From: Streptomyces pyxinicus
GTDB lineage: Bacteria; Actinomycetota; Actinomycetes; Streptomycetales; Streptomycetaceae
DNA length: 64,000 nucleotides
Assembly: GCF_024753135.1 (NCBI RefSeq)
Contig: NZ_JANUGP010000018.1
Coordinates: 62,001 to 126,000, forward strand
Direction: 5' to 3'
How positions within the stretch are numbered: position 1 is the stretch's first letter; every line of letters starts with the position of its first letter. Position numbers and translations under genes: made by a program. Of the stretch, positions 37,906 through 46,988 are shown piece by piece. The notes under the pieces were generated by a model. The model was not told the DNA's origin, made no database searches, and worked only from the letters and a program-made list of their open reading frames with translations.

Positions 37906-38454
37906 ATGACGACTTCTGCAGCGGCACCCACTGGTTCCGAAGGCGCCATAACGGTAGGCGGCGCCGTGACCGACCGGCTGGTGGAGGCGAACGAGCACTA
38001 CGCCGAGGCCTTCACCGACCCCGGCATGGACGCCCGTCCGGTCCTCCACGTCGCCGTCGTGGCCTGCATGGACGCCCGTCTCGACCTGCACGCCGCGCTG
38101 GGCCTTGAGCTGGGCGACTGTCACACCATCCGCAACGCCGGCGGGGTGGTGACCGACGACGTGATCCGCTCGCTGACCATCAGCCAGCGCAAGCTCGGCA
38201 CCCGCAGCGTGGTGCTGATCCACCACACGAACTGCGGTCTGGAGGCTCTCACCGAGGACTTCCGCAGCGAGCTGGAGATGGAGGTCGGCCAGCGTCCGGC
38301 ATGGGCGGTGGAGTCCTTCCGGGACGTGGACCAGGACGTCCGGCAGTCCATGCAGCGGGTGCGCACCTCGCCGTTCCTGCTGCACAAGGAGGACGTGCGC
38401 GGATTCGTCTTCGACGTGCGCACCGGTCTGCTGCGCGAGGTCGACCCGGCCTGA
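37906..38454 (+). CDS. beta-class carbonic anhydrase
   Basis: The 182-aa enzyme interconverts CO2 and bicarbonate. Zinc ligands are C54, H107 and C110 (ACMDARLD and IHHTNCG), and the Asp56-Arg58 dyad is intact. It belongs to the short actinobacterial/mycobacterial Rv1284-like branch. ATG 37906 (MTTSAAAPTGSEG) lies 7 nt after TAACGT (37893-37898), a leaderless arrangement, and has no ribosome site. The open frame further upstream lacks family character. It is divergent from the division cluster. Confidence 0.93.
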   Translation: MTTSAAAPTGSEGAITVGGAVTDRLVEANEHYAEAFTDPGMDARPVLHVAVVACMDARLDLHAALGLELGDCHTIRNAGGVVTDDVIRSLTISQRKLGTRSVVLIHHTNCGLEALTEDFRSELEMEVGQRPAWAVESFRDVDQDVRQSMQRVRTSPFLLHKEDVRGFVFDVRTGLLREVDPA

Positions 38455-38760
38455 CCGGTCGCCGCGACCTCACCGGCCGTCGCGACCTCACCGGCCGTCC
38501 CGGTCCGGCCGTCCGCCCCGGTCCGGCCGGCCGCCCACTCCGGACTCCACCCTCCCTATATCGAAAACACGGTCGAAAAGCACGTAAGGCCGACTTCGTG
38601 CGGGCAGTTGTCCACAGGCGGTGACACGAATCGGTAACGGCGGCAAGAATGCGGGTGTGACGTCACGCGGAACCGTTGCCGCGTGGTGTCCGTGTTTCGG
38701 GGTGGGCCGGTTTCGCATCGCAGAGCGTCGGCCCGGAAAGAACGGGCCGAGGAGGGCCGG
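38455..38760 (+). other. 306-bp gap before moxR: 18-bp tandem repeat, DnaA-box-like 9-mer, TGACGTCA palindrome
   Basis: There is no gene here. Two exact-period 18-bp units, CGACCTCACCGGCCGTCG at 38465-38482 and the same with one change at 38483-38500, run into a related CGGTCCGGCCGTCC repeat. TTGTCCACA at 38608-38616 equals the streptomycete DnaA-box consensus. GTGACGTCAC at 38657-38666 is a perfect palindrome 95 nt before the moxR start. The moxR promoter should lie in the second half. Confidence 0.55.
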
Positions 38761-39800
<1,040 letters not shown>

Positions 39801-39801
<1 letters not shown>

Positions 39802-41162
39802 TGAGCGCCGGGGGGGCGGGGCAGCCGGAGCCCGACCGCGGAGAGGCGGGCGGTGTCCGTACGGCCCTGGCGGGGCTCACCACCCGCGGCCGGTCCTTCC
39901 TGGCGGCCGGGATCGCCGCCGCGGTCTGCGCCTACGTCCTCGGCCAGAGCGACCTGCTGCGGGTCGGGCTGCTGCTGGCCGCGCTGCCGCTGGTCTGCGC
40001 GCTCGTGCTGTACCGCACCCGCTACCGGGTGGCGGCGACCCGCCGGCTCTCCCCCGCGCGCGCGGCGGCCGGCAGCGAGGCCCGGGTCCAGCTGCGCATG
40101 GAGAACGTCTCCCGGCTGCCCACCGGTCTGCTGATGCTCCAGGACCGGGTGCCCTACGTCCTGGGGCCCCGGCCCCGTTTCGTGCTGGACCGGGTCGAGC
40201 CGGGCGGGCACCGCGAGGTGTCCTACCGGGTCCGCTCCGACCTGCGCGGCCGCTATCCGCTGGGCCCGCTCCAGCTGCGGCTGACGGACCCGTTCGGGAT
40301 GTGCGAGCTGACCCGCTCCTTCTCGACGCACGACACACTGACCGTCGTCCCGCGCGTGACACCGCTGGCCCCGGTGCGGTTCGGCGGCGAGGCCAAGGGC
40401 CCCGGCGACGGACGGCAGCGCTCACTGGCCCTGGCCGGCGACGACGACGTCATCCCGCGCGGCTACCGGTACGGCGACGATCTGCGCCGCGTGCACTGGC
40501 GGTCCACCGCGCGCTACGGCGAGCTGATGGTGCGCCGCGAGGAGCAGCCCCGGCGTTCGCGGTGCACGGTGCTGCTGGACACCCGGGGCGGCGCCTTCGA
40601 GGGCGCGGGCCCCGACGCGGCCTTCGAGTGGGCGGTCGCGGGCGCCGCCTCGGTGCTGGTGCACATGCTCGAACGCGGCTTCACCGTACGGCTGCTGACG
40701 GACAGTGGCGCTGCGGTGCCCGGCGAGGGCGCCGACGGGTTCGCGGGCGCCGGGCAGGACGCGGCGGAGGCGGCCGGGCTGATGATGGACACCCTGGCGG
40801 TGATCGACCACTCCGACGGCGCGGGTCTGTCCCGGGCCTACGACCTGCTGCGCGGCGGCAACGAGGGCCTGCTGGTCGCCTTCCTCGGCGATCTGGACGA
40901 GGAGCAGGCCACGACGGCCGCCAAGATGAGCCGCCGCGGCGGCGGTGCCGTCGCCTTCGTCCTGGACCCGGACACTTGGACCCGGGAGCCGGGCGACGTG
41001 CCCCGGGCGGGCGACCGGCACCCGGAGCGGCTGCGGATGCTGCGCGAGGCGGGCTGGACGGCGTTGAGCGTGCCGCGCGGCGCCTCGCTGGAGGAGTTGT
41101 GGCGGCAGGCGGAGCGGGAGCGGTCGGGTCTGACCGCCGTCGGCGGGGAGGCCCGGGGATGA
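39801..41162 (+). CDS. DUF58 domain protein, MoxR partner
   Basis: The 453-aa protein has two early membrane segments (RSFLAAGIAAAVCAYVLGQ, LLRVGLLLAALPLVCALVLY). The DUF58 core follows (GDDVIPRGYRYGDDLRRVHWRSTARYGELMVRREE), then a VWA-like C-terminal region (CTVLLDTRGG). ATG 39801 is favoured over the GTG one codon upstream because GGAG is then 6 nt away. It ends in ATGA overlapping the transglutaminase start. It probably anchors MoxR at the membrane. Confidence 0.9.
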
Positions 41163-43543
41163 GCGGACGGGCACGCCTCGCCCTGTGTGCCGCCGTGGCC
41201 ACGCTGATGGCCTCGTGCGCGCTGCTGCCGCTGGTGGCCGAGCCGACCTGGCTGCTGCAACTGGTGCCGCTGGCGGCCGTGCAGACCGGCGTGGGGGTGG
41301 CCGCCCGGCGGGTGCCGCTGGGCCGGCCGCTGACGGTGGCGGCCCAGGTGCTGGCCACCTTGCTGCTGCTGACCCTGGTCTTCGCCCGGGACCACGCGAT
41401 CGCCGGCCTGCTGCCCGGCCCGGACACCTTCCGCTTCCTCGCCGACCTGCTCCGGCAGGGCTCGGACGACGTCAGCCAGTACGCCATACCGGCGCCGCTC
41501 ACCGAGGGCATCAAGCTGATGCTGATCGGCGGTGTGCTGCTGATCGGGCTGCTGGTGGACACGCTCGCGGTGACCTTCCGCAGCGCCGCCCCGGCCGGGC
41601 TGCCGCTGCTCGCGCTGTACTCGGTGGCCGCAGGACTGTCCGACGGCGGGGCCGACTGGCTGTGGTTCCTGGTGGCGGCGGCCGGCTATCTGACGCTGCT
41701 GCTCGCCGAGGGCCGGGACCGGCTCGCCCAGTGGGGCCGGGTGTTCGGCGGCGGCCCCCGCCCGCCGGGCTCCGGTGAGCCGGGGGTCTCGGCACCCGCG
41801 CGCACCGGCCGCCGGATCGGGGCGGTCGCCCTCGGCCTGGCCCTGGTGGTGCCGCTGGCGCTGCCCTCGATGCAGGGCGGGCTGCTGGACGCGGCCGGCG
41901 CCGGCGTGGGGGCGGGCAGCGGCGACGGGGGCACGATCTCGGCGGTCAACCCGCTGGTCTCCCTGCGCGACAGCCTGAACACCGACAACGACCGGCAGGT
42001 GCTGTCCCTGCGGACCAGCACGGACGACATCTCCGACCTGTACCTGCGGATAGTGTCCCTGGACGACTTCGACGGCACCACCTGGAAGCCGGCCCAGCGG
42101 CACATCGTGGGCGTGCCGGACGTCCTGCCGACGCCGACCGGACTGCGCGCGGACGTCAAGCGCGGCAAGGTCACCACGACCGTCACGGCGGCGGACTGGT
42201 ACGCCCAGGACTGGCTGCCGATGCCCTACCCGCCCAGCGCGGTGAAGGTGAGCGGGCGCTGGCGCTACGAGCCGGTCGGCATGACCCTCGTCGGCGACCA
42301 CGGGCAGACCACCCGCGGGCAGACCTACCAGGTGACGAGCCTGCACGTGCAGCCGACCGCGGACCAGCTGGCCTCCGCGCCGGAGCCGTCGGCCGCGCTG
42401 CGGCGCGCGTACACGCGGGTGCCGGCCGCGCTGCCGAAGGTCGTCGCCCGTACCGCGAAGAAGGTCACCTCCGGCGCGCGCGGCCACTACGAGGAGGCCG
42501 TCAAGCTCCAGGACTACTTCGCCGTCACCGGCGGCTTCCAGTACGACACCCAGGTGGAGGTGGGGCGCGGTCCGAACGCCATCGCCAACTTCCTGCGCGA
42601 CAAGGAGGGGTTCTGCGTCCACTTCTCCTTCGCGATGGCGGCGATGGCCCGCACCCTGGGCATCCCGGCCCGGGTGGCGGTGGGCTTCGCGCCCGGCACC
42701 CCGCAGGCGAACGGCACGATCGCGGTGAACCAGCGGGACGCGCACGCCTGGCCCGAGCTGTACTTCGAAGGCGTGGGCTGGACCCGCTTCGAGCCGACAC
42801 CGACCCGCGGCACCACGCCCTCCTACACGGTGCCCGACTCGCCCGGCACCTCCCAGCCGGAGGACAGCCTGCCCTCCAGGAACACCTCCTCGGCACCCTC
42901 GGCGGCGGCCTCACCGAGCGAGAGCTGCGCGGCGGCGCACGAGGAGCCGGGAGCCTGCGACAGCCCGTCCGCCGCGGTGGTCCCGGCCGGCGGGGACGAC
43001 GGTCCGGGCCCCTGGTGGCTCGCATTGACCGCGCTGGGCGCGCTGGTCGTCCTGGCGGTCCCGCTGGCACCGCTGCTGTGGCGGACGCGGGTCCGGGGGC
43101 GGCGGCTCGGCGGGCATCCACGGAGTCCGGAGGGCGCGGCGGCGCACACCCTGGGCGTGTGGCAGGAGCTGACGGACAGCGCCTGGGACCACGGCATCAC
43201 CCCCGACGACTCGCTGACGCCACGCGGGGCGGCGGCCCGGATCGTACGGCTCGGCGGCCTGGACGCGGCGGCCGGGGAGGCGGTGCACCGGGTGGCGGAC
43301 GCGGTGGAGCAGGTGCTGTACGCACCCCGGCCGCGACCGGCGACGGGGGTGGCAGGGGACGCCCGCCGGGTGATCGAGGCCCTGCGTGCCTCGGCGGGCG
43401 TCGGCACCCGCCTGCGGGCCCTCTTCCTCCCCCGCTCGGCCGCCCGCCTCCTATGGACGGCTTCCGCTCGCTGGTCGTCCTTCACCACCCGAGTGACCGC
43501 GTTCCGCCCGACCCTGCGGAGAGCTTCCGGGCAGCGGGGGTAG
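41159..43543 (+). CDS. membrane transglutaminase-like protein (TgpA/DUF3488-DUF4129 type)
   Basis: The 794-aa protein has about six N-terminal membrane helices (to roughly residue 240) and a large extracytoplasmic transglutaminase-core domain. The catalytic Cys486 is in KEGFCVHFSFAMA and His529 in RDAHAWPELYFEGVGW. One more helix (PWWLALTALGALVVLAVPLAPLL) and a cytoplasmic DUF4129-like tail end it. It is the third gene of the MoxR-DUF58-transglutaminase operon. It starts at ATG 41159 inside the DUF58 stop (ATGA). Its role in the envelope is presumed, its substrate unknown. Confidence 0.92.
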   Translation: MSGRARLALCAAVATLMASCALLPLVAEPTWLLQLVPLAAVQTGVGVAARRVPLGRPLTVAAQVLATLLLLTLVFARDHAIAGLLPGPDTFRFLADLLRQGSDDVSQYAIPAPLTEGIKLMLIGGVLLIGLLVDTLAVTFRSAAPAGLPLLALYSVAAGLSDGGADWLWFLVAAAGYLTLLLAEGRDRLAQWGRVFGGGPRPPGSGEPGVSAPARTGRRIGAVALGLALVVPLALPSMQGGLLDAAGAGVGAGSGDGGTISAVNPLVSLRDSLNTDNDRQVLSLRTSTDDISDLYLRIVSLDDFDGTTWKPAQRHIVGVPDVLPTPTGLRADVKRGKVTTTVTAADWYAQDWLPMPYPPSAVKVSGRWRYEPVGMTLVGDHGQTTRGQTYQVTSLHVQPTADQLASAPEPSAALRRAYTRVPAALPKVVARTAKKVTSGARGHYEEAVKLQDYFAVTGGFQYDTQVEVGRGPNAIANFLRDKEGFCVHFSFAMAAMARTLGIPARVAVGFAPGTPQANGTIAVNQRDAHAWPELYFEGVGWTRFEPTPTRGTTPSYTVPDSPGTSQPEDSLPSRNTSSAPSAAASPSESCAAAHEEPGACDSPSAAVVPAGGDDGPGPWWLALTALGALVVLAVPLAPLLWRTRVRGRRLGGHPRSPEGAAAHTLGVWQELTDSAWDHGITPDDSLTPRGAAARIVRLGGLDAAAGEAVHRVADAVEQVLYAPRPRPATGVAGDARRVIEALRASAGVGTRLRALFLPRSAARLLWTASARWSSFTTRVTAFRPTLRRASGQRG

Positions 43544-43886
43544 CGGGGCCCGGGCGCCGGGCGGCCGGGCGCCGAGCCGAGGCCGGTGGCGGCCGTTCGG
43601 CCGGGGCGTCGGGCGGCGACCGCCGGGGTCGTGCGGCCATGGCGCCGGACGACGCCCGGCGGGGCTGCGCGACTCCCGCCGCCGACAGCGGCTGGTGATC
43701 GCAGGGCGGACCACTCGCGGGACAGGCGCCCGGCCGTCTGCGGACGGTGGCGTGGTGGCGGCCCCGAGGCGGTCGGCAGGTGAGCACCCCGCCGTGCCAG
43801 ATGGACCGCCGCCCCCGACGCCCCCGGCATGCGTGAGGGGTGACCACCGAGCGGTGGTCACGGAGTTCGATGAGGACCGGTAGGGC
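43544..43886. other. 343-bp convergent gap with 9-bp hairpin
   Basis: No convincing gene is present. Open frames here lack start sites and family character. The GC-rich DNA contains several imperfect GGCGCCGGGCGG-type repeats. A clean hairpin (43840-43848 with 43853-43861, GTGACCACC/GGTGGTCAC, loop GAGC) lies just beyond the DUF3040 stop and could terminate both the transglutaminase operon and the DUF3040 gene. Confidence 0.5.
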
Positions 43887-44270
43887 CTAGTGGCCCTGTT
43901 CGTCGCGGCGGCGCTGCCAGCGCTCCTCGATTCGGTCCATCACGGAGCGCTTGGGCCGGGCCTGGCGGCGGACGGCGCCCGCGGGCTGCTCGCCCGGCTT
44001 GGGGGCCTTGCGCCAGCCGGTGACGGCCAGTACGGCACAGCCCAGCATGACGAGGAAGCCCACCACACTGACCCAGATCAGCTGCGCGACCATTCCGGCC
44101 ATGAGGAGCGCGATACCCACGAGGAAGCCTGCGACCGCCTGGTAGACCCGCCGCCGGGTGTACGTACGCAGCCCGCTTCCCTCGAGCGCCGACGCGAACT
44201 TGGGATCTTCGGCGTACAGCGCTCGCTCCATCTGCTCGAGCATGCGCTGCTCGTGCTCCGAGAGCGGCAC
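43887..44270 (-). CDS. DUF3040 membrane protein
   Basis: The 127-aa protein begins MPLSEHEQRMLEQMERALYAEDPKFASAL, the actinobacterial DUF3040 signature. Two adjacent membrane helices (VYQAVAGFLVGIALLMAGMVAQ, VSVVGFLVMLGCAVLAV) and a basic C-terminal tail (RRQARPKRSVMDRIEERWQRRRDEQ) follow. The mycobacterial homologue also lies beside the division cluster. GTG 44270 has GAGGAGG 6 nt upstream. TATGAT on the minus strand at 44462-44457 is a possible promoter -10 about 190 nt upstream. Confidence 0.92.
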   Translation of the reverse strand: MPLSEHEQRMLEQMERALYAEDPKFASALEGSGLRTYTRRRVYQAVAGFLVGIALLMAGMVAQLIWVSVVGFLVMLGCAVLAVTGWRKAPKPGEQPAGAVRRQARPKRSVMDRIEERWQRRRDEQGH

Positions 44271-44543
44271 GGAGTCCTCCTCATCGTGCAGTCGCCGGGG
44301 CGACCCGGGGGGTCCCTTCAGGATAGGCAGGGAATCGCCCCCGTGAAACCCGCCCCTCTACGCCATACAGCCAACCGGAATCCGACCTGGCCGTCCCGGC
44401 TCGCTGAGGCTTCCATTCCCCAGTGGCCGACTCGTCATGCCGGGTGGTGCACCTCGATCATACGGCGCAAACCCCTCGTTCGGGGGGCTTGTGGCGTACT
44501 CCATCCGCCGCCGCGCGCCTGATCAGCGGCGCCCCGGGTGCGC

Positions 44544-45371
44544 TCAGCCCTCGGCGGCACCCGGCGCCTCACCGAGCACGTGCAACTGCGTGGCCACGGA
44601 GTGGAACGCGGGCAACTCGGCGGTGGCGGCCTCCAGCTGGAGCAGCGCGTCGAGGGCACCGGGCTCGGTGTCCACCAGGACGCCGGGCACCAGGTCGGCG
44701 AAGACCCGCACGCCGTGCACGGCACCGACCCGCAGACCGGCGCCCTCGACCAGCGCGGTGAGCTGCTCGGCGGTGAAGCGGCGCGGCACCGGGTCGCCCT
44801 CGCCCCAGCGGCCGTCGGGGTCGCCGAGGGCCTGCCGGGCCTCCGTGAAGTGACCGGCGAGGGCGCGGGCGAGCACGGCGCCGCCGAGGCCGGCCGCGAG
44901 CAGACTGAGGACGCCCTCGGGGCGCAGCGCGGCGACCGCGTTGCGGATGCCCTCGGCCGGGTCGTCCACGTACTCCAGGACGCCGTGGCACAGCACGGCG
45001 TCGTACCCGCCGCGCTCGGCGACGTCGAACAGGCCGAGGGCGTCGCCCTGCAGGCCCTTGACGCGGTCGGCGACGCCCGCCTCGGCGGCCCGGCGCTCCA
45101 GGGCGAACAGCGCGTTGGGGCTGGGGTCGACCACGGTGACGCGGTGGCCGAGCCGGGCGAGCGGCACGGCGAAGTTGCCGCTGCCGCCGCCGGTGTCGAG
45201 GACGTCCAGCGCATCCCGCCCGGTGGCCTTGACCCGGCGGTCCAGGGCGTCCTGGAGCACCTCCCAGACGACGGCGGTCCGCAGGGAGGCGCGGGACCGG
45301 GAGGAGTCGGAGCGCAGCGACGCCGTCGGGGGGTGCTGGGGTGAGGCGGGCGGGCGCATCGGGTCCGACAC
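44544..45371 (-). CDS. class I SAM-dependent methyltransferase
   Basis: The 275-aa protein has a clear Rossmann SAM site: LDVLDTGGGSGNFAVPLARLGHRVTVVDPSPNALFALE, then QGDALGLFD, and YDAVLCHGVLEYVDDPAEGIRNAVAALRPEGVLSLLA. It resembles the SmtA-like branch, but the acceptor is unknown. GTG 45371 has GAGGAG 10 nt upstream, and an ATG four codons later is possible. Downstream 44271-44543 holds no gene beyond the DUF3040 leader and a small AAACCCC/GGGGCTT hairpin near 44469-44491. Confidence 0.9.
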   Translation of the reverse strand: MSDPMRPPASPQHPPTASLRSDSSRSRASLRTAVVWEVLQDALDRRVKATGRDALDVLDTGGGSGNFAVPLARLGHRVTVVDPSPNALFALERRAAEAGVADRVKGLQGDALGLFDVAERGGYDAVLCHGVLEYVDDPAEGIRNAVAALRPEGVLSLLAAGLGGAVLARALAGHFTEARQALGDPDGRWGEGDPVPRRFTAEQLTALVEGAGLRVGAVHGVRVFADLVPGVLVDTEPGALDALLQLEAATAELPAFHSVATQLHVLGEAPGAAEG

Positions 45372-45495
45372 GGCAGTTGACTCCTCGGCAGGGCTGGAAG
45401 GCTTCAGGCCACTCCACCCTATTGCCTCCGCCGCCGTGCCGGCCCCTCGCGCGGGGCGCGGCGGCCCCCGTCCCGCACACCGGACGACGCGGTGG

Positions 45496-46059
45496 TCAGC
45501 CCGCGTCCGGGAGGTCGCCGCGCGTGTCCGGGCCGGCCCGCTCCCCGGCCTCCCGGCGGGGCGGGGGCAGCACCGGCTGGAGGACGAGCATCCGCTCCAC
45601 GAGGCGCAGGAAGACCGCCACGTCCCTGATCAGGTCGTCGGCGTCGCGGCGGCTCGCGGCGCCCCGGATGCCGGCCTCGGCGCGGGCCCGGCGGGCGGCG
45701 CCGGAGGCGAACAGGGCGCTCCACTCGGTCAGCTCGGGGGCGATCTCGGGCAGCACCTCCCAGGCGCTGCGGATGCGGGCCCGGCGACGCGACGAGGTCT
45801 CCGGGCGGCCCCGGGCGGCGAGCACGGCGGCGGCGGTGCGCAGGGCGGCGAGGTGGGCCGTCGCATAGCGCTCGTTCGGCGCGTCGAGGGCGGAGGCCTC
45901 CTCCAGGCCGGAGCGGGCCTGGCCGAGCAGGTCGAGGGCGGCGGGCGGGGCCGTGGCCCGGCGGAGCACGGGGTGCACGTCGCTCGCCGGGCCGGTCAGT
46001 GAGGGGGCAGGGCCGGTGGCGCGGCGCCGACGGGCGGCGGCTGCGGACGAGTTGGCCAT
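45496..46059 (-). CDS. SAV_6107-type HEPN domain protein
   Basis: The 187-aa mostly helical protein matches the family I know as SAV_6107 HEPN. A basic N-terminus precedes helices ALDLLGQARSGLEEASALDAPNERYATAHLAALRTAAAVLAARG and a C-terminal helix pair. It contains R64-YATA-H69, the R-x4-6-H motif that forms the active site of HEPN ribonucleases. No nucleotidyltransferase (MNT) antitoxin is adjacent. ATG 46059 has AGGAGG 7 nt upstream. A perfect palindrome (46083-46100) lies directly ahead of it. RNase activity is inferred from the motif only. Confidence 0.85.
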   Translation of the reverse strand: MANSSAAAARRRRATGPAPSLTGPASDVHPVLRRATAPPAALDLLGQARSGLEEASALDAPNERYATAHLAALRTAAAVLAARGRPETSSRRRARIRSAWEVLPEIAPELTEWSALFASGAARRARAEAGIRGAASRRDADDLIRDVAVFLRLVERMLVLQPVLPPPRREAGERAGPDTRGDLPDAG

Positions 46060-46082
46060 GACGAACCTCCTGTCGTCTGGGT

Positions 46083-46100
46083 TACGGCACAGGTGCCGTA
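46083..46100. promoter_or_regulatory. palindrome upstream of the HEPN gene
   Basis: TACGGCAC-AG-GTGCCGTA is a perfect 8-bp inverted repeat with a 2-nt spacer, ending 24 nt before the HEPN start and just upstream of its ribosome site. It has the size and symmetry of a dimeric repressor operator. Confidence 0.5.
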
Positions 46101-46182
46101 TGCCCCCATCGTGAGGTATGCCACTGACAATCCATTCTGACCTGCGGCTTTGCCTCGATCGAAGGTTCGGGCGTATTTTTGC

Positions 46183-46196
46183 ACTGACCAGTCAGT
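46183..46196. promoter_or_regulatory. probable TetR operator of the ATPase-YhgE operon
   Basis: ACTGAC-CA-GTCAGT is a 6-bp inverted repeat with a 2-nt spacer. It sits between a possible -35 TTGCAC (46179-46184) and an A/T-rich -10 zone around 46198-46203, 21 nt before the GTG at 46218. Binding there would block initiation. The TetR gene at 49092 in the same cluster is the natural candidate. Confidence 0.6.
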
Positions 46197-46217
46197 TCAA
46201 ATACCGCAGGGGGGCTT

Positions 46218-46988
46218 GTGGACGGCGCGCACGTCACGGCCGAGGGCCTGGGGCTCGAAGGGCCACGGGGGTGGGCCTTCCGGGGCGTCACCTTCGACGC
46301 GGAGCCCGGCTCGCTGATCGCGATCGAGGGACCGTCCGGCTCCGGCCGCACGTGTCTGCTGCTCGCGCTCACGGGACGGATGAAGCCCACTGAAGGAGTG
46401 GCCGCCGTGGGCGGCTTCAAACTCCCCCGGCACATGGCCGCGGCGCGCCGCGTCAGCGCCGTGGCCAACGTGGCCGGCGTCACCGACCTGGAGCCGGCCC
46501 TGACCGTGGGCGAGCACCTGCGCGAACGCGCCCTGCTCCAGCACCGGTTCGGCGACTCGCTGCGCGAGGTGCTGCGCCCCCGCGCCGGGCGCTCGCACGA
46601 GGCCCGGCTGCGTGTCGACGAGGCGCTGGCCGCCGCCGGGCTCGACCCGGAGACCCTGCCCAAGGGCTCCCGCACCGCCGTGCGCGACCTCGAACGGCCC
46701 GAGGAACTGCGCCTGTCGCTCGCCCTGGCCCTGATGGGCAAGCCGCGGCTGCTCGGTGTGGACGACCTCGACATGAAGCTGTCGGACACCGAACGCGCCC
46801 AGACCTGGGACCTGTTGCGCTCACTCGCGCGCGCGGGGACGACCGTGCTGGCCGTATGCCGCTCGGCGCCCGCCGACTGCGTGACGGTGTCGACGGCGCC
46901 GTCCGAGGCCGGCGCCACCGAACCGATGGACGTCCCCGAGCGGAAGGAGGAGGCCGGCGATGCGCTCACCGAGGCTGGCCGCGCTTGA
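46218..46988 (+). CDS. degenerate ABC-type ATP-binding protein paired with YhgE/Pip
   Basis: The 256-aa protein has a normal Walker A (GPSGSGRT, residues 38-45) in an ABC-like fold (AFRGVTFDAEPGSLIAIEG). The signature LSGGQ is missing, with LERPEELRLSLALAL (about 158-172) in its place. Walker B reads RLLGVDDLD (177-185), with Asp where the catalytic Glu is expected. It may bind ATP with poor hydrolysis or act as a regulatory subunit. GTG 46218 follows a GGGGGG tract. Its 3' end overlaps the YhgE gene by 29 nt. Confidence 0.85.
   Translation: MDGAHVTAEGLGLEGPRGWAFRGVTFDAEPGSLIAIEGPSGSGRTCLLLALTGRMKPTEGVAAVGGFKLPRHMAAARRVSAVANVAGVTDLEPALTVGEHLRERALLQHRFGDSLREVLRPRAGRSHEARLRVDEALAAAGLDPETLPKGSRTAVRDLERPEELRLSLALALMGKPRLLGVDDLDMKLSDTERAQTWDLLRSLARAGTTVLAVCRSAPADCVTVSTAPSEAGATEPMDVPERKEEAGDALTEAGRA

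Noticed and set aside
40301..41158. N-terminal extension of the transglutaminase frame through the DUF58 gene
   Set aside because: The region is the DUF58 gene in another frame. The ATGA overlap at 41159 gives a proper start and signal-like N-terminus.
43544..43886. Possible extra gene in the gap after the transglutaminase gene
   Set aside because: Open frames on both strands lack ribosome sites, and overlapping frames have similar low-complexity translations.
44346..44480. Small RNA or short ORF in the DUF3040 leader (TATGAT on the minus strand)
   Set aside because: Only a -10-like hexamer is visible, with no matching -35, no terminator and only a 27-codon frame. It is better read as the DUF3040 promoter.
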